NCBI RefSeq assembly: GCF_000143415.4
Contig: NW_003314332.1
Location: 1-55,597, forward strand
Reading direction: 5' to 3'
From: Selaginella moellendorffii
Lineage: Eukaryota; Streptophyta; Lycopodiopsida; Selaginellales; Selaginellaceae
Length of the DNA stretch: 55,597 nucleotides
This document shows, piece after piece, positions 1-10,954 of the stretch (the first letter of the stretch is position 1; every line of letters begins with the position of its first letter). The notes below the pieces were generated by a model. The model saw only the letters and a list, made by a program, of their open reading frames with translations. It ran no database searches and had not been told where the DNA came from. The position numbers and the translations under genes were made by a program.

Positions 1-148
1 GCTCGCTGGGATCCATGAAAGGGTCCGGCTGCTCGTAGTCCGAGTGGACAATGTGAGATGACCCTTCCTCTGCTCGTCCATGGATTCTTTCGCTGGAGAT
101 CGTCCTGGGAAGTGAAGCTAGCAGCAGCAGCACCACCACCATCGCCAT
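1..148 (-). CDS. N-terminus of a secreted protein, cut by the window edge
   Basis: An open minus-strand frame begins with ATG at 146-148 and runs off the left edge after 49 codons. It starts with a hydrophobic stretch (MAMVVVLLLLASLP) that looks like a cleavable signal peptide, followed by a polar acidic segment ending near DPFMDPSE. Only the start of the protein is present and I do not recognise the family. Secretion or membrane insertion is an inference from the leader alone. Confidence 0.45.
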   Translation of the reverse strand, partial: MAMVVVLLLLASLPRTISSERIHGRAEEGSSHIVHSDYEQPDPFMDPSE

Positions 149-232
149 CTTTGCTACGTTGTCATGGAGCCTGTGGCGCTTTGGATTCTCTCTGCTGGCC
201 ATTATCATCCTTGTCCTGGAGGGTGGTCCTCT

Positions 233-322
233 CGATCTAGCTCCATCTCTGCTGCTGCTCGTCATCACTGCTCTTCCCGATCTAGCTCCAACTCTGCTGC
301 TGCCCGTCATCACTGCTCTTCT
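233..322. repeat. 45-bp tandem duplication
   Basis: Two adjacent 45-bp copies begin with CGATCTAGCTCCA at 233 and 278 and differ at only a few positions. They lie just upstream of the ATG of the minus-strand edge gene. Confidence 0.75.
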
Positions 323-1433
323 CGATCATCAAACGGAGTAGCTTCCCCCTCCCTCGTCTTTGTGTCTCCGTCGACGATGCACAGTGGCGGTGGTGGCGAT
401 GGAGATCCTGGAAGAAGGAAAACAAAACTAATGCGCTGCAAGTATTGAGATTTCAAACCTGTGCATGAGTTATTTATTCCTGTCCCTTCGCTGCTTTCTC
501 GTCTTTCTCCTGTTACCAATCCACTCCACGGCTCCTCGAGGCATATTTTATCGATCGGGTAAATGCGATAGATCTCATGTAAAGCAACGTCCTGGAACAA
601 TGTGTAATCCCGGATCCCCGAGCGTAAGTGACTTGCTATGATTTCTGGCAGAGTAAACAATAACCTTGTTCTGTGCATTGTCTCCCTTTGACAACAGGGT
701 TGAACGCAAACATTTCATGTCACCGCGGCCCTTCTTTTCGCGGACATAAAAGGACCAACTTGCAAGGAACTTCCATTCTTCCTCTCTTTCTCTCTCTCTC
801 TCCTGTGATGCTGTAGACTATTAGAACAAAGCCAGGTTTAAAGCCGGGAGCTAAGTACCTCGCGCCTTGGATCTATCTCCGCTATAAAACTCCCTGATCA
901 AGGCACAGTTCTTAGGAAGAATAGATTTCCAATTTCACCAGGTACCTTGCATGCCCGCTCGAAAGTTGGATGTTAAACAATCCCCCCCAGGGCGCATTCT
1001 TTAGCTCTCTTCCTTTTCTTTGTGTTTGCTTTTCCCTCTCCATGCTGGGTCCATGAGTTACGTGCATCGTACTACGTACAGTGCGATTTCCTCCACGCAT
1101 TAGCTGTGACGTAGCAACAGGAGCAGAGTCAAGGATAACACTCAAATGAACTCATTCAAGAACTTATCGACTTACCACCCGCAGCAGAGGGTGCCTTTAA
1201 ATTCTTAAAAGCTCCAGTTGGTGGTGAAGAATTGAGGAAGAAACGTCGTACTTCCTTTGTCTCACTCAGCATGTAGCGATCAAATCAGGCACACACGCAT
1301 GCGGCAGCACAGCACACATGCACACAATGGCTGTTCCTGCCCTCTGCTGGTACAAGTCTTTCCTGCGTATGCCATGCCTGGGCAATTGCTTCTGCCCCCA
1401 CCATTTATCGCAACATGCCAGCCAGCCGTTCGT

Positions 1434-1461
1434 TGCTGCTGCTGCTGCTGCTGCTGCTGCA
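1434..1461. repeat. (GCT)n trinucleotide microsatellite
   Basis: About nine uninterrupted GCT units, reading as CAG repeats on the minus strand. There is no evidence that it is translated. Confidence 0.85.
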
Positions 1462-2498
1462 AGATCCAAACAAAACTTAGGAAGGCCGAATATTTCGTGC
1501 TTACCTCATAAGCGTGGACGAAGCTCCCGCTGGACCACGAGGAATTAGTCGATAGCAAAGATCTCCAGCTGAAATCCTGAAAAGCGGACACACAATCCGG
1601 CAGCAGCAGCGACGTCTTTCCAAGACCAAAGCTTTTGATTGTAGTACCTGTGCCTGGCGCGGGTGGTCAAGAACTACACTTAAACCAGTCCGAGCGTTGC
1701 AAATCCAAAGCGAGCAAGGCGTTCAAAGTCAAGAACCCGAAAGGCAGTGACAACAATGACGCTCCAACAACAGCAAACAAGAACATCAGTGCAAGTTGCA
1801 AAGTAATATCTGGATGCATACCACCAGCCGGTGGCACCAGTCGGAAGAAACCGATCCGCAGAAGCACATGAGCGTTGTCATAAGTTGGGTGATGCGTTGG
1901 TGACGACCCAAAGAGGTGCGCTTTAAATAAAAATCCCAGCTTTTTCCATCCTTTTACTTGGAGTAGAATAAGCCCAAGGCTGTCCTCCTCCTCCTCAGCT
2001 CTGCCAAGAAACTTAAGTAGTACCCCCGCAGGATTTCAGAGGATAAAAATACAAAAGAGAGAGAGGGAAAGAGCACTCACCACCACATACTTGCATTTTT
2101 CTTCTTCCTCCGAGCAGCAGAGCTGCCTAGAATTGTTGGAGATCCTGTGCACCCACGTGCCAATCTTTCTCGGATTTCATACTTAAAATATACGCCCAGT
2201 GCCGCCCTCGATGTCATGGTTACAAACATCGCCGTTCTGTTCTGTCCACTTGTTTATGTATTCGGGGAAAAAACTAAGGTTGTGTGCCAGGACCATAGCC
2301 ATTTTTTATCCAAATGCACCGATGTTACTTTAGGAATTTCTCTGCTTCGAACGTAGCGAACATCCAAGGATCAAGAACTCCCTGAAAGAGAAGAGAAAAT
2401 AGAATGGTGTCGAATCGAACAAACAGGATCACAAGGAATGCAAAGACATACCCAGAGTGTATAGACTATGCGTGATCTGCGGCTGGCTATTCTTCTCC

Positions 2499-3560
2499 TT
2501 ATATTGCTGCCATGCAATCTTCAAAGGGATTGGGCTTGTCATTTGGCCAAGTACCTCTCCGCAAAAGCCTGTCTTTTGATGACAAAGTGACTCGGAAAGG
2601 ACTGCGAACGCGAAGCATGTCTTCTGCTTTTCCATCTGACGTGCCACACCCTGCCTTAAATCATCTCTTCAAATATATTTGAGACCTGAACACAAGAACA
2701 GAACCATCAGTACGATGGATGCTTGAAAATCATATCAGACCTCGTCGAGCTTCTCGGGCCTAATCAATGCTTTCATGAGCGTTGTATAAGTTATCTTGTC
2801 AGCTGTCAATCCCTGAAACCGAAAACATCAAAAGGTCGCAGCGAACAAAACGTACAGCTTCGTTTGATGTATTCAAACACCGGGAACACCACCTGACCAG
2901 ACTAAACGCGTTGATCACCAGGTGTATCTCAATATTTTTCATGCTCGCACATTCCCTGCAAGGGCATCACCTCGTTCAAGAACACCGGAATGAAAGAATC
3001 GAAAAGCATAAACACGGTACCAGTTGAGCTGAGTAAGCCGCTAGCGACGGTCCCATTCCATCGCCTGGACTGGAACAAGCGTGCTTGAATGTATATATCC
3101 ACAGAGGTTGTGTTTGGAAACAGTCACTCGGAACGCATCTCCTCGACAATCGCGTTCATGGTTCTGCTCTCACCGTTAATTATAATGTTGAAAGTTCGAG
3201 CCGTCGTTCACCATCACTGGCCGCCCGGCCTTCATCGACGAAGAGTTCCAAGACACCATTCGAAACATCTCTCGCAAGAGCTGCAGCCTTTGTGCCACTG
3301 AGCTGTGTATCGTTGTCATCTAGGAGTTTGGCCAGATATGACAGTCTCGCATCTCCTCCCGGGCGAGCATAAGCACCGACGAGCAGGCAGTAAGTTATCG
3401 TCGTCCCTGACACTGTCTATTAGCCTTTCCTCAAGGATATACAGTTATCCCGGAAGCTTGCAACTTCTCCACGGAATTTGTGAACTTGCAAAGATGAGAC
3501 GACTCCTTCGGCTTGTATATCCACAACACCATGGTCTAAATTTTTCCATAGTCCTTGTTC
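2499..3560 (-). pseudogene. CRP1-like P-class PPR gene, 3' part, decayed
   Basis: Conceptual minus-strand pieces match the C-terminal end of CRP1-type P-class PPR proteins: TTITYCLLVGAYAR (about 3410-3370), MNAIVEEMRSE (about 3160-3120), FEYIKR (about 2880), then GLTADKITYTTLMKALI (about 2815-2765) and VSNIFEEMI followed by a Cys-rich tail ending at a TAA at 2499-2501. The pieces lie in different frames, with internal stops and at least three frameshifts, although two intron boundaries (near 2860-2815 and 2745-2692) still look spliceable. An intact member of this family would bind RNA in organelles. This copy cannot encode a continuous protein. The family call rests on the order and wording of the motifs. 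Confidence 0.6.
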
Positions 3561-4183
3561 TCTACGTTGAATCCACGAGCTTTAGTTTCTTCTCTCTTCC
3601 ATTCTTTCTAAGAGCGAAGCTCTAAACGGTTCTATCAACAAAAAATTCCCTCTTTTTCCAATCTCTCGAGCAATGCCGCATCAATTTCATATAGGGAAGC
3701 GTACCTCCCACCACGCCGCCCTCCTCCAAAACCCTACGTTCGTCATTCTTGGATCCATCGCCGTGGCGACATGAATGCACAGCTCAAGAACCCTAAAAGA
3801 ACTTACAAATGATAGCTTAAATACATTCATGTTTGAGGAACCCTAGAAGCAGTGGGGCGATGGCGCTTTGTTTCTGACCGATTGTGAGGTGAGCTTTGGT
3901 GATTGTCTGATGCGCTGCGTGAATGGTTCTTGATTCTCCTGGATTTCTAGCTGGATTCGTCCATGGGATGCGCCAGTAGAGCCTCAAAATCAGGGTGTGG
4001 ATTCTTTGCATTCTTGCCCGCTTTCTTCAATCCTTTGTCGCGATTTTCTTACCATGGAGTCTCTCTTCCAGGCACTGTAAGCCTCCATTCCCACGATTGT
4101 TTGGTGGAAAGATCCATAGTGCTAGCGTGATTCCAAGGCATTCATCGGTATCAGCGGCTCGCGCGAGGAGCTTGAGGAATTCG
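3561..4183. other. Upstream region and leader of the nardilysin-like gene
   Basis: No separate gene is visible. A short in-frame extension of the nardilysin frame (3995-4183) could encode an alternative N-terminus. Confidence 0.4.
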
Positions 4184-7100
4184 ATGGTGTCTGAGGTAGC
4201 TGTGGTGAAATCTCCTTCCGACAAGCGAGACTACGAGATCGTTCACTTGAGGAATGGCCTGTCGGCGCTCCTCATTCACGACTCGGAGATCAAACACTCG
4301 GTGACGAACGTCGAGAAAGCTCCTTTAGCGGCTTCCAGCGAAGAATCGGACTATGACGACGACGAAGACGACGAAGAAGATGACGAAGAAGAGGAGGAGG
4401 AGGAGGATATGGCTCGAGACGAGGTTCCAGAAGATGGAAAGAAGCGGGGTGGCATGGCTCAAGCGAAGAAGGTAAGTTGCTCGTTTGTTTCCATTCTTTG
4501 AAATAACCTTTGTGGTTTTCGAGTGTAGGCAGCTGCTGCTATGTGCGTGAGTGTGGGAAGTTTTTCCGATCCCAAAGATGCTGAAGGACTGGCGCACTTT
4601 CTCGGTGAATTTCTCTTCTCTTCTTCTTTTTGGTTTGTAATGACACAATGTGTTTTGGACAGAACACATGCTTTTTATGGGGAGCTCAAAGTTTCCAGAC
4701 GAGAACGAGGTATTGTCTTTGTCTTCTGCTTCCTATTTGCCATGTAAAACTATATGGGTTCATTCAGTACGCTGGATTTTTGGCCGAACACGGTGGGTCT
4801 TCGAACGCGTTTACGGAGATGGAGTATACGTGTTACCATTTTGACGTGAATCACATGTATCTAAAGCCCGCTTTAGAGAGGTCGGAGCTACTTTTGATTT
4901 TATACCATCTTACGTTTTTTCCTTTGCAGATTCTCGCAATTCTTTATTTCTCCTCTGATAAAAGGGGACTCGGTTGAACGCGAAGTTCAAGCAGTCGACT
5001 CAGGTATGCGATTACTACAGGATTCTTTAGGATGCATTCGTTGACTTGGTTGTCTTTGCCAGAGTTTGTGCAGGCTTTGCAAAATGATGGCTGCCGGTTG
5101 AATCAGCTGAAATGCCACACAGCTGATCTTCTACATCCCTATAACCGCTTTTCTTGGGGTATTCAATACATTTTAAAAGTCATAACGTGTATCGGTGGGA
5201 TCTGCTTCAGGAAATGCCAAAAGCTTGGGCGAAGCTATAACAAAGTGTACTGACATTCGTCAAAAGCTCATCGAATTTTACAAGCAACATTATCTGGCAA
5301 ATCGTATGAAGCTTGTTGTTCTTGGCGGAGGTGAGTGGTAAGCCCACGTTTGCGCCTTTTGTGACTTGTCCTTGATGCTTTTTGTGCCTGCAGAACCCTT
5401 GGCCACACTCAAGGAGTGGGTAACAGAATTGTTTGAAGACATTCCGGAAGGCAGCAGCAAGCCGCAACGTTTTTCCTGGAATGGGCCTGTTTGGCCTGCA
5501 GGGAAAATCTATCATGTGGAATCAGTTAAAGATCAGCATCGACTTATATTGAGCTGGGTCATGCCATGCTTGCACACCGAGTATCTGAAGAAACCTCATG
5601 ACTACCTCTCTCATATAATTGGACACGGTACGTTCATGGTTTTGATTGACAAAAGAGTTACTATTTTTTTTCTTCGTCGGTGCAGAGGGAAAGGGAAGCT
5701 TGCTGCAGTTTCTAAAAGCAAATGGCTGGGCCACAGATTTAGCTGCGGGTGTTAGCGAGGATGATTTTGAAAAGAGTACTGCTGGCTATCTTTTCTCAGT
5801 CTGTATTAACTTGACTGTCTCCGGCTTGGGCAAGGTAATTCATCTGATTCTCTTTGGATGTGTTAAATGACGCCTGAATGCAGATCCACGAAATCGTAGG
5901 AAATTTTTTCGAGTTTGTTAAATTGCTTCGGGATAGTAAACCTCAGGAGTGGATTTTTGAAGAGCTTCACGCAGTTTCGGCCATGGATTTTAGATTTGTG
6001 GAAGAAGAACCAGCAGATGATTACGTCTCCACTCTTGCAAGTAAGCAAATGCGGAACAGAAACATCCATAACAACGTGTTTTTGTTCGGGCAGAGAATAT
6101 GCACCTATTTCCAGAGCACCATGTTATTTATGGTGATTATGCTCATGACCAGTGGGATCCCAAGCTGGCAGAAGAGCTTCTGAACTATTTGAGCCCCATG
6201 ACGATGCGAGTTGATATTGTTACGAAATCATTCAACAAAGACGCACCAGGTATTTTTTTTCGTGTTCTTTAAGGCGTATGCTAACCAATTTATGAATCTA
6301 GATGTGGTGTTCGAGCCCTGGTTTGGAACACCTTACGTCGTGAACGAAGCACCGAAAGATCTACTCAACGGTTGGCTTAATCCACTGGCTGTAAACGATG
6401 CATTACACCTCCCGGCTGTCAATGAGTTTATATCTCGTGACTTTAGCATCAAGTCCGCTGATGACTCCAACGTGCTGCCCGTTGTTATCGCAGAGGACTC
6501 GTCAGTGAAGGTCTGGCACAAGCTGGATCGGACGTTTCAAACTCCTCGAGCAAATGTGTTTATGAAACTCTCTTGCCGAATGGACGGTCTGCGCTCCGAG
6601 GTGCTAACAAGCTTGTATACGTTGCTTCTAAAGGATGCTCTAAACGAGACCATATACATGGTACGTTTTTTTTTTTTTTTTTCCAGTTGTGACAAGCTCG
6701 TCCATATTTTCGTTTTTTCAGGCAACTGTCGCCGGTTTGTCCTCTTCAGTGGTGGCGAACATACATAATATCGAGTTTAAGGTGCATGGCTACAATGAGA
6801 AGCTGGGCGTTCTTGCCCAGCAAATATGTCAACTATTGAAGGCGTTAGTACCCGCGAATGATCGTTTCGAGGTCAATACAAATTCGCTTTATAACTTTGA
6901 AACTTCTAACTTTTTGTTTTTCAGGTCGCCAAAGAGCAGTATGAACGACTCTGCCGAAATGCCAGAGTAAAGCCCATGACTCACTCAGCAGCTCTTAGAG
7001 TTCAAATCCTTAGAATGGGAAGCTGGAGCGAAGAGGAAAGGCTGGCGTGTCTTTCAACATTGAGCGCTGAAGATGTCCGTAATTTCATTCCCCAGCTTTT

Positions 7101-8233
7101 CAGAGAGGTAAGAGTTTTATTTTCATGCTAGTTTATCCTATAGCTAGAATGAATTTCCATTAGGCACACGTGGAAGCTCTTTGCCATGGCAACCTTACGA
7201 AAGAAGAGGCGCTTGATATTGTGAATGTCGTGAAAAGTACGGTGGTGACTGTACCAATGCTAGAAGAAACGATGCCAAAGATAAGGATTGTGAAAATCCC
7301 TTCTCAGACCGACTTTGCGTATAATGTCCCGGTTGTGAACCCATTGGAAGAAAACTCTGTTGCTGAGGTACGCAAAATCTTGTCGGCTGGTGTTTTCTGA
7401 AGTGTTGGATTCGTGTTTTAGCTGTATTTTCAAATGGGATTGGATCTGGGAGCCGAGTCTGTCCGTGAACACATTCTCGGTGATCTTTTTGAACAAATGG
7501 TTTACGAGCCATTCTTCAACCAGCTGAGGTATGGTTTTCTTCGTTGACTCGCCAAACACGAACTCTTGACGCCGGTACTTCCAGGACGATTGAACAACTA
7601 GGATACAGAGTTGATTGCGGAACTCGTTACACCTATGGTGTATTGGGATTTTGCTTCCGGATTATGTCATCCAAGTACAGCCCCACGCACATCCACAAGC
7701 GAATTGAGGACTTCATCGATAAGCTGCAAAAGACTCTAGTAAGAACCATTCACTCTTGAGTGAGAGGCGGTCTCATCTTTGTTTGCTCAGGATGATATGT
7801 CGGAGGAAGCGTTTGATAACTACAAAAACTGCCTGATAGCAGAAAAGATGGAGAAAGACAAGTGCTTGAGTGAAGAAACTGACCGCCACTGGGGGCACGT
7901 ACTGGACCAAAGGTATAGATAATAGTCTCATCGTTTCCAACTGGTTGCTTACACAAGTTGAGATCGTCTTCTAGGTACTTGTTTGATGCTCATGAGAAAG
8001 AGGCAGTGGCCCTCAAGGACATCAAGAAAGAGGACGTGGTGGAGTGGTACAAGCAGCACATTAGAGCTGGCGGATCCATGCGGCGAAGCTTGTGCATCCA
8101 CGTCTGGGGGTGTCAGTTCAAGGACGAGATGCAGAAGAACAAGAACAAGAGGAACAAGAGGACACCTTACAGGCTGATCGAGGATATAGACGAGTTTAAG
8201 AACAAGGCAGAGTTATATCCTCCATTTCCATGA
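4184..8233 (+). CDS. Nardilysin-like M16 zinc metalloprotease
   Basis: A multi-exon gene of the insulysin/nardilysin family, zinc peptidases that cut at basic residues. Exon 1 (4184-4471) carries a long Asp/Glu-rich run (about residues 55-75), the hallmark of nardilysin. The zinc motif HFLEH (about residues 119-123) is split by the intron 4605-4662 and restored exactly by splicing. The downstream EREVQAVDSE segment supplies the third ligand. Later exons give the inactive second half, including FFNQLRTIEQLGYRV, typical of the family. The reading ends PPFP-TGA at 8233. About 16 short introns are used. I chose the ATG at 4184. An in-frame ATG at 3995 would add a hydrophobic N-terminal extension that could be a targeting peptide. 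No frameshifts were seen, so the gene looks functional. Confidence 0.88.
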
Positions 8234-8338
8234 TCCAGGTACTGGAAAATTCTCAATTGCAAAACCAGTTTTTCCAAAGGAAAGCTCTCGTAAAGACGGT
8301 CATAGAGTTCTTGGAGGAGATCGAGCTTCGATGGCAGT

Positions 8339-10519
8339 ATGGCCACGACGAGCGTTTTGTCACCGGCAGAGTTGGATCTCGTCCAGAGCTGCAAAACACT
8401 CCACCGGGCTCACGGCGTCAGCGCGTCAATTCTCTCTGGACCAAATGGAGACGCCACCTACACTCGCAACACTCTCCTCCAGATGTACGCCAAGCTCGGC
8501 AGCGTCCACCACGCCCGCTCCATCTTCGACTCCATCGCTAGAAGAGATGACTACTCTTGGGTCATGATGCTCACGGCCTATGCCCAAAACGGGCATCTCA
8601 CCCTCGCAAGGAGCGTCTTTGACGCCATGCCCGAGAGAAACGTCGCTGCGTGGAACGCGATGCTGGCAGGCTATGCCCAGAATGGTCGTCTCGAGGAAGC
8701 AAAAGAGGTTTTCTCCGAGATGCCTGTTTGGAATATCGTCTCGTGGACAACTATGGTGACTGCAAATGCCCAGAACGGGTATGTTCTTGAGGCAAAGATC
8801 CTCTTTGAGAAGATGCCAGAGATCAACTTGGTCTCTTGCAACGCTCTCCACTCGGCATTCGCTCGGAATGGTTTCGTGAGAGAAGCGAAAGAGGTGTTTG
8901 ATTCAATGCCGGCGAGGAATGTCTTGTCATGGACGAGCATGCTGACTGCATATGCTCAAAAGCGGCATATCGACCAGGCAATGGAGTGTTTCCGCGAGAT
9001 GCCAGAGGCCAACGTCGTTTCTTGGAACACAGTGCTGGGAGCTCTCTCTCAGTCCTCCCGAGCTGGCGAAGCAAAGAGAGTGTTTGCAAGAATGCCAGAG
9101 ACCGACTTGATATCCTGGAACGCAGTTCTGGGAGCAGTGGCCGGGAACATCACCGACGCAGTGGAGCTCTTCGATAGAATGCCGGAGAGAAACACTGCCT
9201 CCTTCAACACGATGATCACAGCTTACGCTCAGCACGGTCGGCTCGAAGACGCGAGGAGGATTTTTGAGGTGCTTCCCGAGAGAGACATGATTTCGTGGAA
9301 TGGGATGCTCACAGCGTACGCACAGAACGGTCACGTAGCGCAAGCTGCGAGGATTTTCTTCCAATCAATGCCAAAGCACGACATGGTGTCCGGGAACATT
9401 CTCCTGGCAGCTTACGGCCAGGCCGGGCGTGTGCAAGAGGCAAAGAGCGTCTTTGATGGCATGATGGAGCACAATCTAGTGGCCTGGAATGGAATGCTCG
9501 TCGCTTACGCCGCGAAAGCTCGACTAGAGGACGCAAAACTGGTTTTTGATGCGATGCCGGACAGTGATATCGTCTCCTGGAATGTGATGCTCGGCTTGTA
9601 TGCTCAGGCCGGGCATTTGGAGGAGTCGCAGTGCCTGTTTGGAGTGATGAAGGAGAGAAACGTTGTGTCGTGGACGAGCATGGTGGCAGCGTACGCTCAA
9701 AACCGGCAGCTCCAGCAAGCTCGGAGCTTCTTCTTCGAAATGCCCGAGTGGAACGTCGTGACTTGGACGGCCATGCTCGTCGCCTACGCTCGAGACGGTC
9801 ACCTGGAGGAGGCAAAGTTTGTGTTTGATAGCATGCCAGAAAGGGACCAAGTTGCGTGGAACGCTTTGCTCGAGGCCTATGCCGAAGCTGGTCACTTGGA
9901 TCACGCGAAGAACTTGTTCGATCAAATGCCGGATAGGAATCTCGTCTCCTGGACCGCGATGCTCGCAGCGCATGCTCAAGATGGTCTTCTCCTAGAAGCT
10001 GAATTGCTCCATCACTCGATGCCACAGCGAGACTCGGCCACTTGGAACGTAATGCTCGACGGCCAAGAGGGTCTTCTCGATCGAGCAAACTCTTCGATCG
10101 ACGCACTCGAAGTTTTCCAGCTCGTGAAGATCGAAGGCATGGAACCGGACGAGATTTCCTTCCGGTGTATACTTTTGGGTTGCAGCCACACGGGGGATGT
10201 AGGCGCCGCCAGATCTTGCTTTGCTTCGCTCGTCTCGGACCACTCCATGAAACCATCCAAGGAGCTCTACACTTGCATGGTGGATATCTTGTGCCGGGCA
10301 GCATACTTGGAGGACGCTCATGAGCTTCTCAACACCATGCCTTTCATGCCTCAAGCAATGGACTGGCAGTGCTTGCTTCGGGCTACGCGAAGCCATGACT
10401 TTGCCACTGGTGCGAGTGATTCCGATCAAGCAGCCAAAAGAGCTCTGGATTTAAATTCGAAATCCTCCGCGCCGTATGTATTATTAGCAAATTTGTATTC
10501 TAGAACCATTCAAAACTAA
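8339..10519 (+). CDS. Intronless PPR protein with tandem S-type repeats
   Basis: A 726-codon uninterrupted frame beginning at a good ATG only about 105 bp after the nardilysin-like stop. It is almost entirely tandem repeats of about 31 residues (pattern VSWNAMLxAYAQNGxLEEAKxVFDxMPERN), which identifies an S-type PPR array. PPR proteins bind RNA, usually in mitochondria or plastids. The C-terminus (MEPDEISFRCILLGCSHTG onward) resembles an E1-like domain, but it stops just after YVLLANLYS, where complete PLS proteins continue into E2 or DYW. The frame therefore lacks a deaminase domain and may be truncated by the AT-rich island that follows. The target RNA cannot be read from the sequence. Confidence 0.88.
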   Translation: MATTSVLSPAELDLVQSCKTLHRAHGVSASILSGPNGDATYTRNTLLQMYAKLGSVHHARSIFDSIARRDDYSWVMMLTAYAQNGHLTLARSVFDAMPERNVAAWNAMLAGYAQNGRLEEAKEVFSEMPVWNIVSWTTMVTANAQNGYVLEAKILFEKMPEINLVSCNALHSAFARNGFVREAKEVFDSMPARNVLSWTSMLTAYAQKRHIDQAMECFREMPEANVVSWNTVLGALSQSSRAGEAKRVFARMPETDLISWNAVLGAVAGNITDAVELFDRMPERNTASFNTMITAYAQHGRLEDARRIFEVLPERDMISWNGMLTAYAQNGHVAQAARIFFQSMPKHDMVSGNILLAAYGQAGRVQEAKSVFDGMMEHNLVAWNGMLVAYAAKARLEDAKLVFDAMPDSDIVSWNVMLGLYAQAGHLEESQCLFGVMKERNVVSWTSMVAAYAQNRQLQQARSFFFEMPEWNVVTWTAMLVAYARDGHLEEAKFVFDSMPERDQVAWNALLEAYAEAGHLDHAKNLFDQMPDRNLVSWTAMLAAHAQDGLLLEAELLHHSMPQRDSATWNVMLDGQEGLLDRANSSIDALEVFQLVKIEGMEPDEISFRCILLGCSHTGDVGAARSCFASLVSDHSMKPSKELYTCMVDILCRAAYLEDAHELLNTMPFMPQAMDWQCLLRATRSHDFATGASDSDQAAKRALDLNSKSSAPYVLLANLYSRTIQN

Positions 10520-10595
10520 AGAATATACTTAGATCCTTATTTCCAACAGCTTGATTTTTATTAATTTAAATGTAGCAATTGATAAGCACTCTATC

Positions 10596-10891
10596 ATGAA
10601 ATTCTTTTTAGTCTCTTCTGGTTTACTGGTTAGTTTATTCTTAATTAGATTCATACATGCAGCAGAAATTGATTGCACACTACGTATCCCTAAATATAAA
10701 GAATTCACAATAAAATATGATAATGGTATAAATGTACTAATCATTTACATTGATTAAATCAAGACTATGAAATTTTTGTTTTTCATGGTGCTGCACAATT
10801 TTTAACGAATGGCTGGCGCGGTTGGCAAAATTGGGCTTTTAGAGGTTGTTTCTTTCATGAATTAAATTCTGATAGTGTTGTATTTTGTTGA
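10596..10891 (+). pseudogene. AT-rich, bacterial-looking gene fragment with one frameshift
   Basis: The ~430 bp between the two PPR genes is strikingly AT-rich compared with both sides. An ATG at 10596 opens a frame with a signal-peptide-like start (MKFFLVSSGLLVSLFLIRF, then AA|EIDC) that stops at 10755-10757. A -1 shift near 10754 continues into 45 codons (QDYEIFVFHGAAQFLTNGW onward) ending with TGA at 10891. Codon choice is AT-biased. I do not recognise the family. It may be an AT-rich bacterial or organellar insertion, or merely a chance frame. Confidence 0.35.
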
Positions 10892-10954
10892 AATAAAATA
10901 TTATCATTGGCTTTCTAAATAATATGGTTAATAAAAGGTTTTGCCTTGTTAAAT

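Larger units (their letters stand above)
149..2498. other. Gene-poor stretch, probable upstream/leader sequence
   Basis: No convincing gene was found. The stretch holds a 45-bp tandem duplication, a CT-rich run near 785-805 and a (GCT)n microsatellite. Several short frames exist, for example a hydrophobic 66-residue minus frame at 1667-1867, but none shows a recognisable domain or splice-supported model. It probably contains the promoter and leader of the minus-strand gene at the left edge. Confidence 0.4.

Noticed and set aside
1667-1867. Hydrophobic 66-codon minus frame
   Set aside because: No family match, no splice context and low-complexity hydrophobicity; it may be chance.
9309-10304. 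331-codon frame antisense to PPR gene 1
   Set aside because: Arg/Ser-rich shadow of the GC-rich repeated PPR codons.
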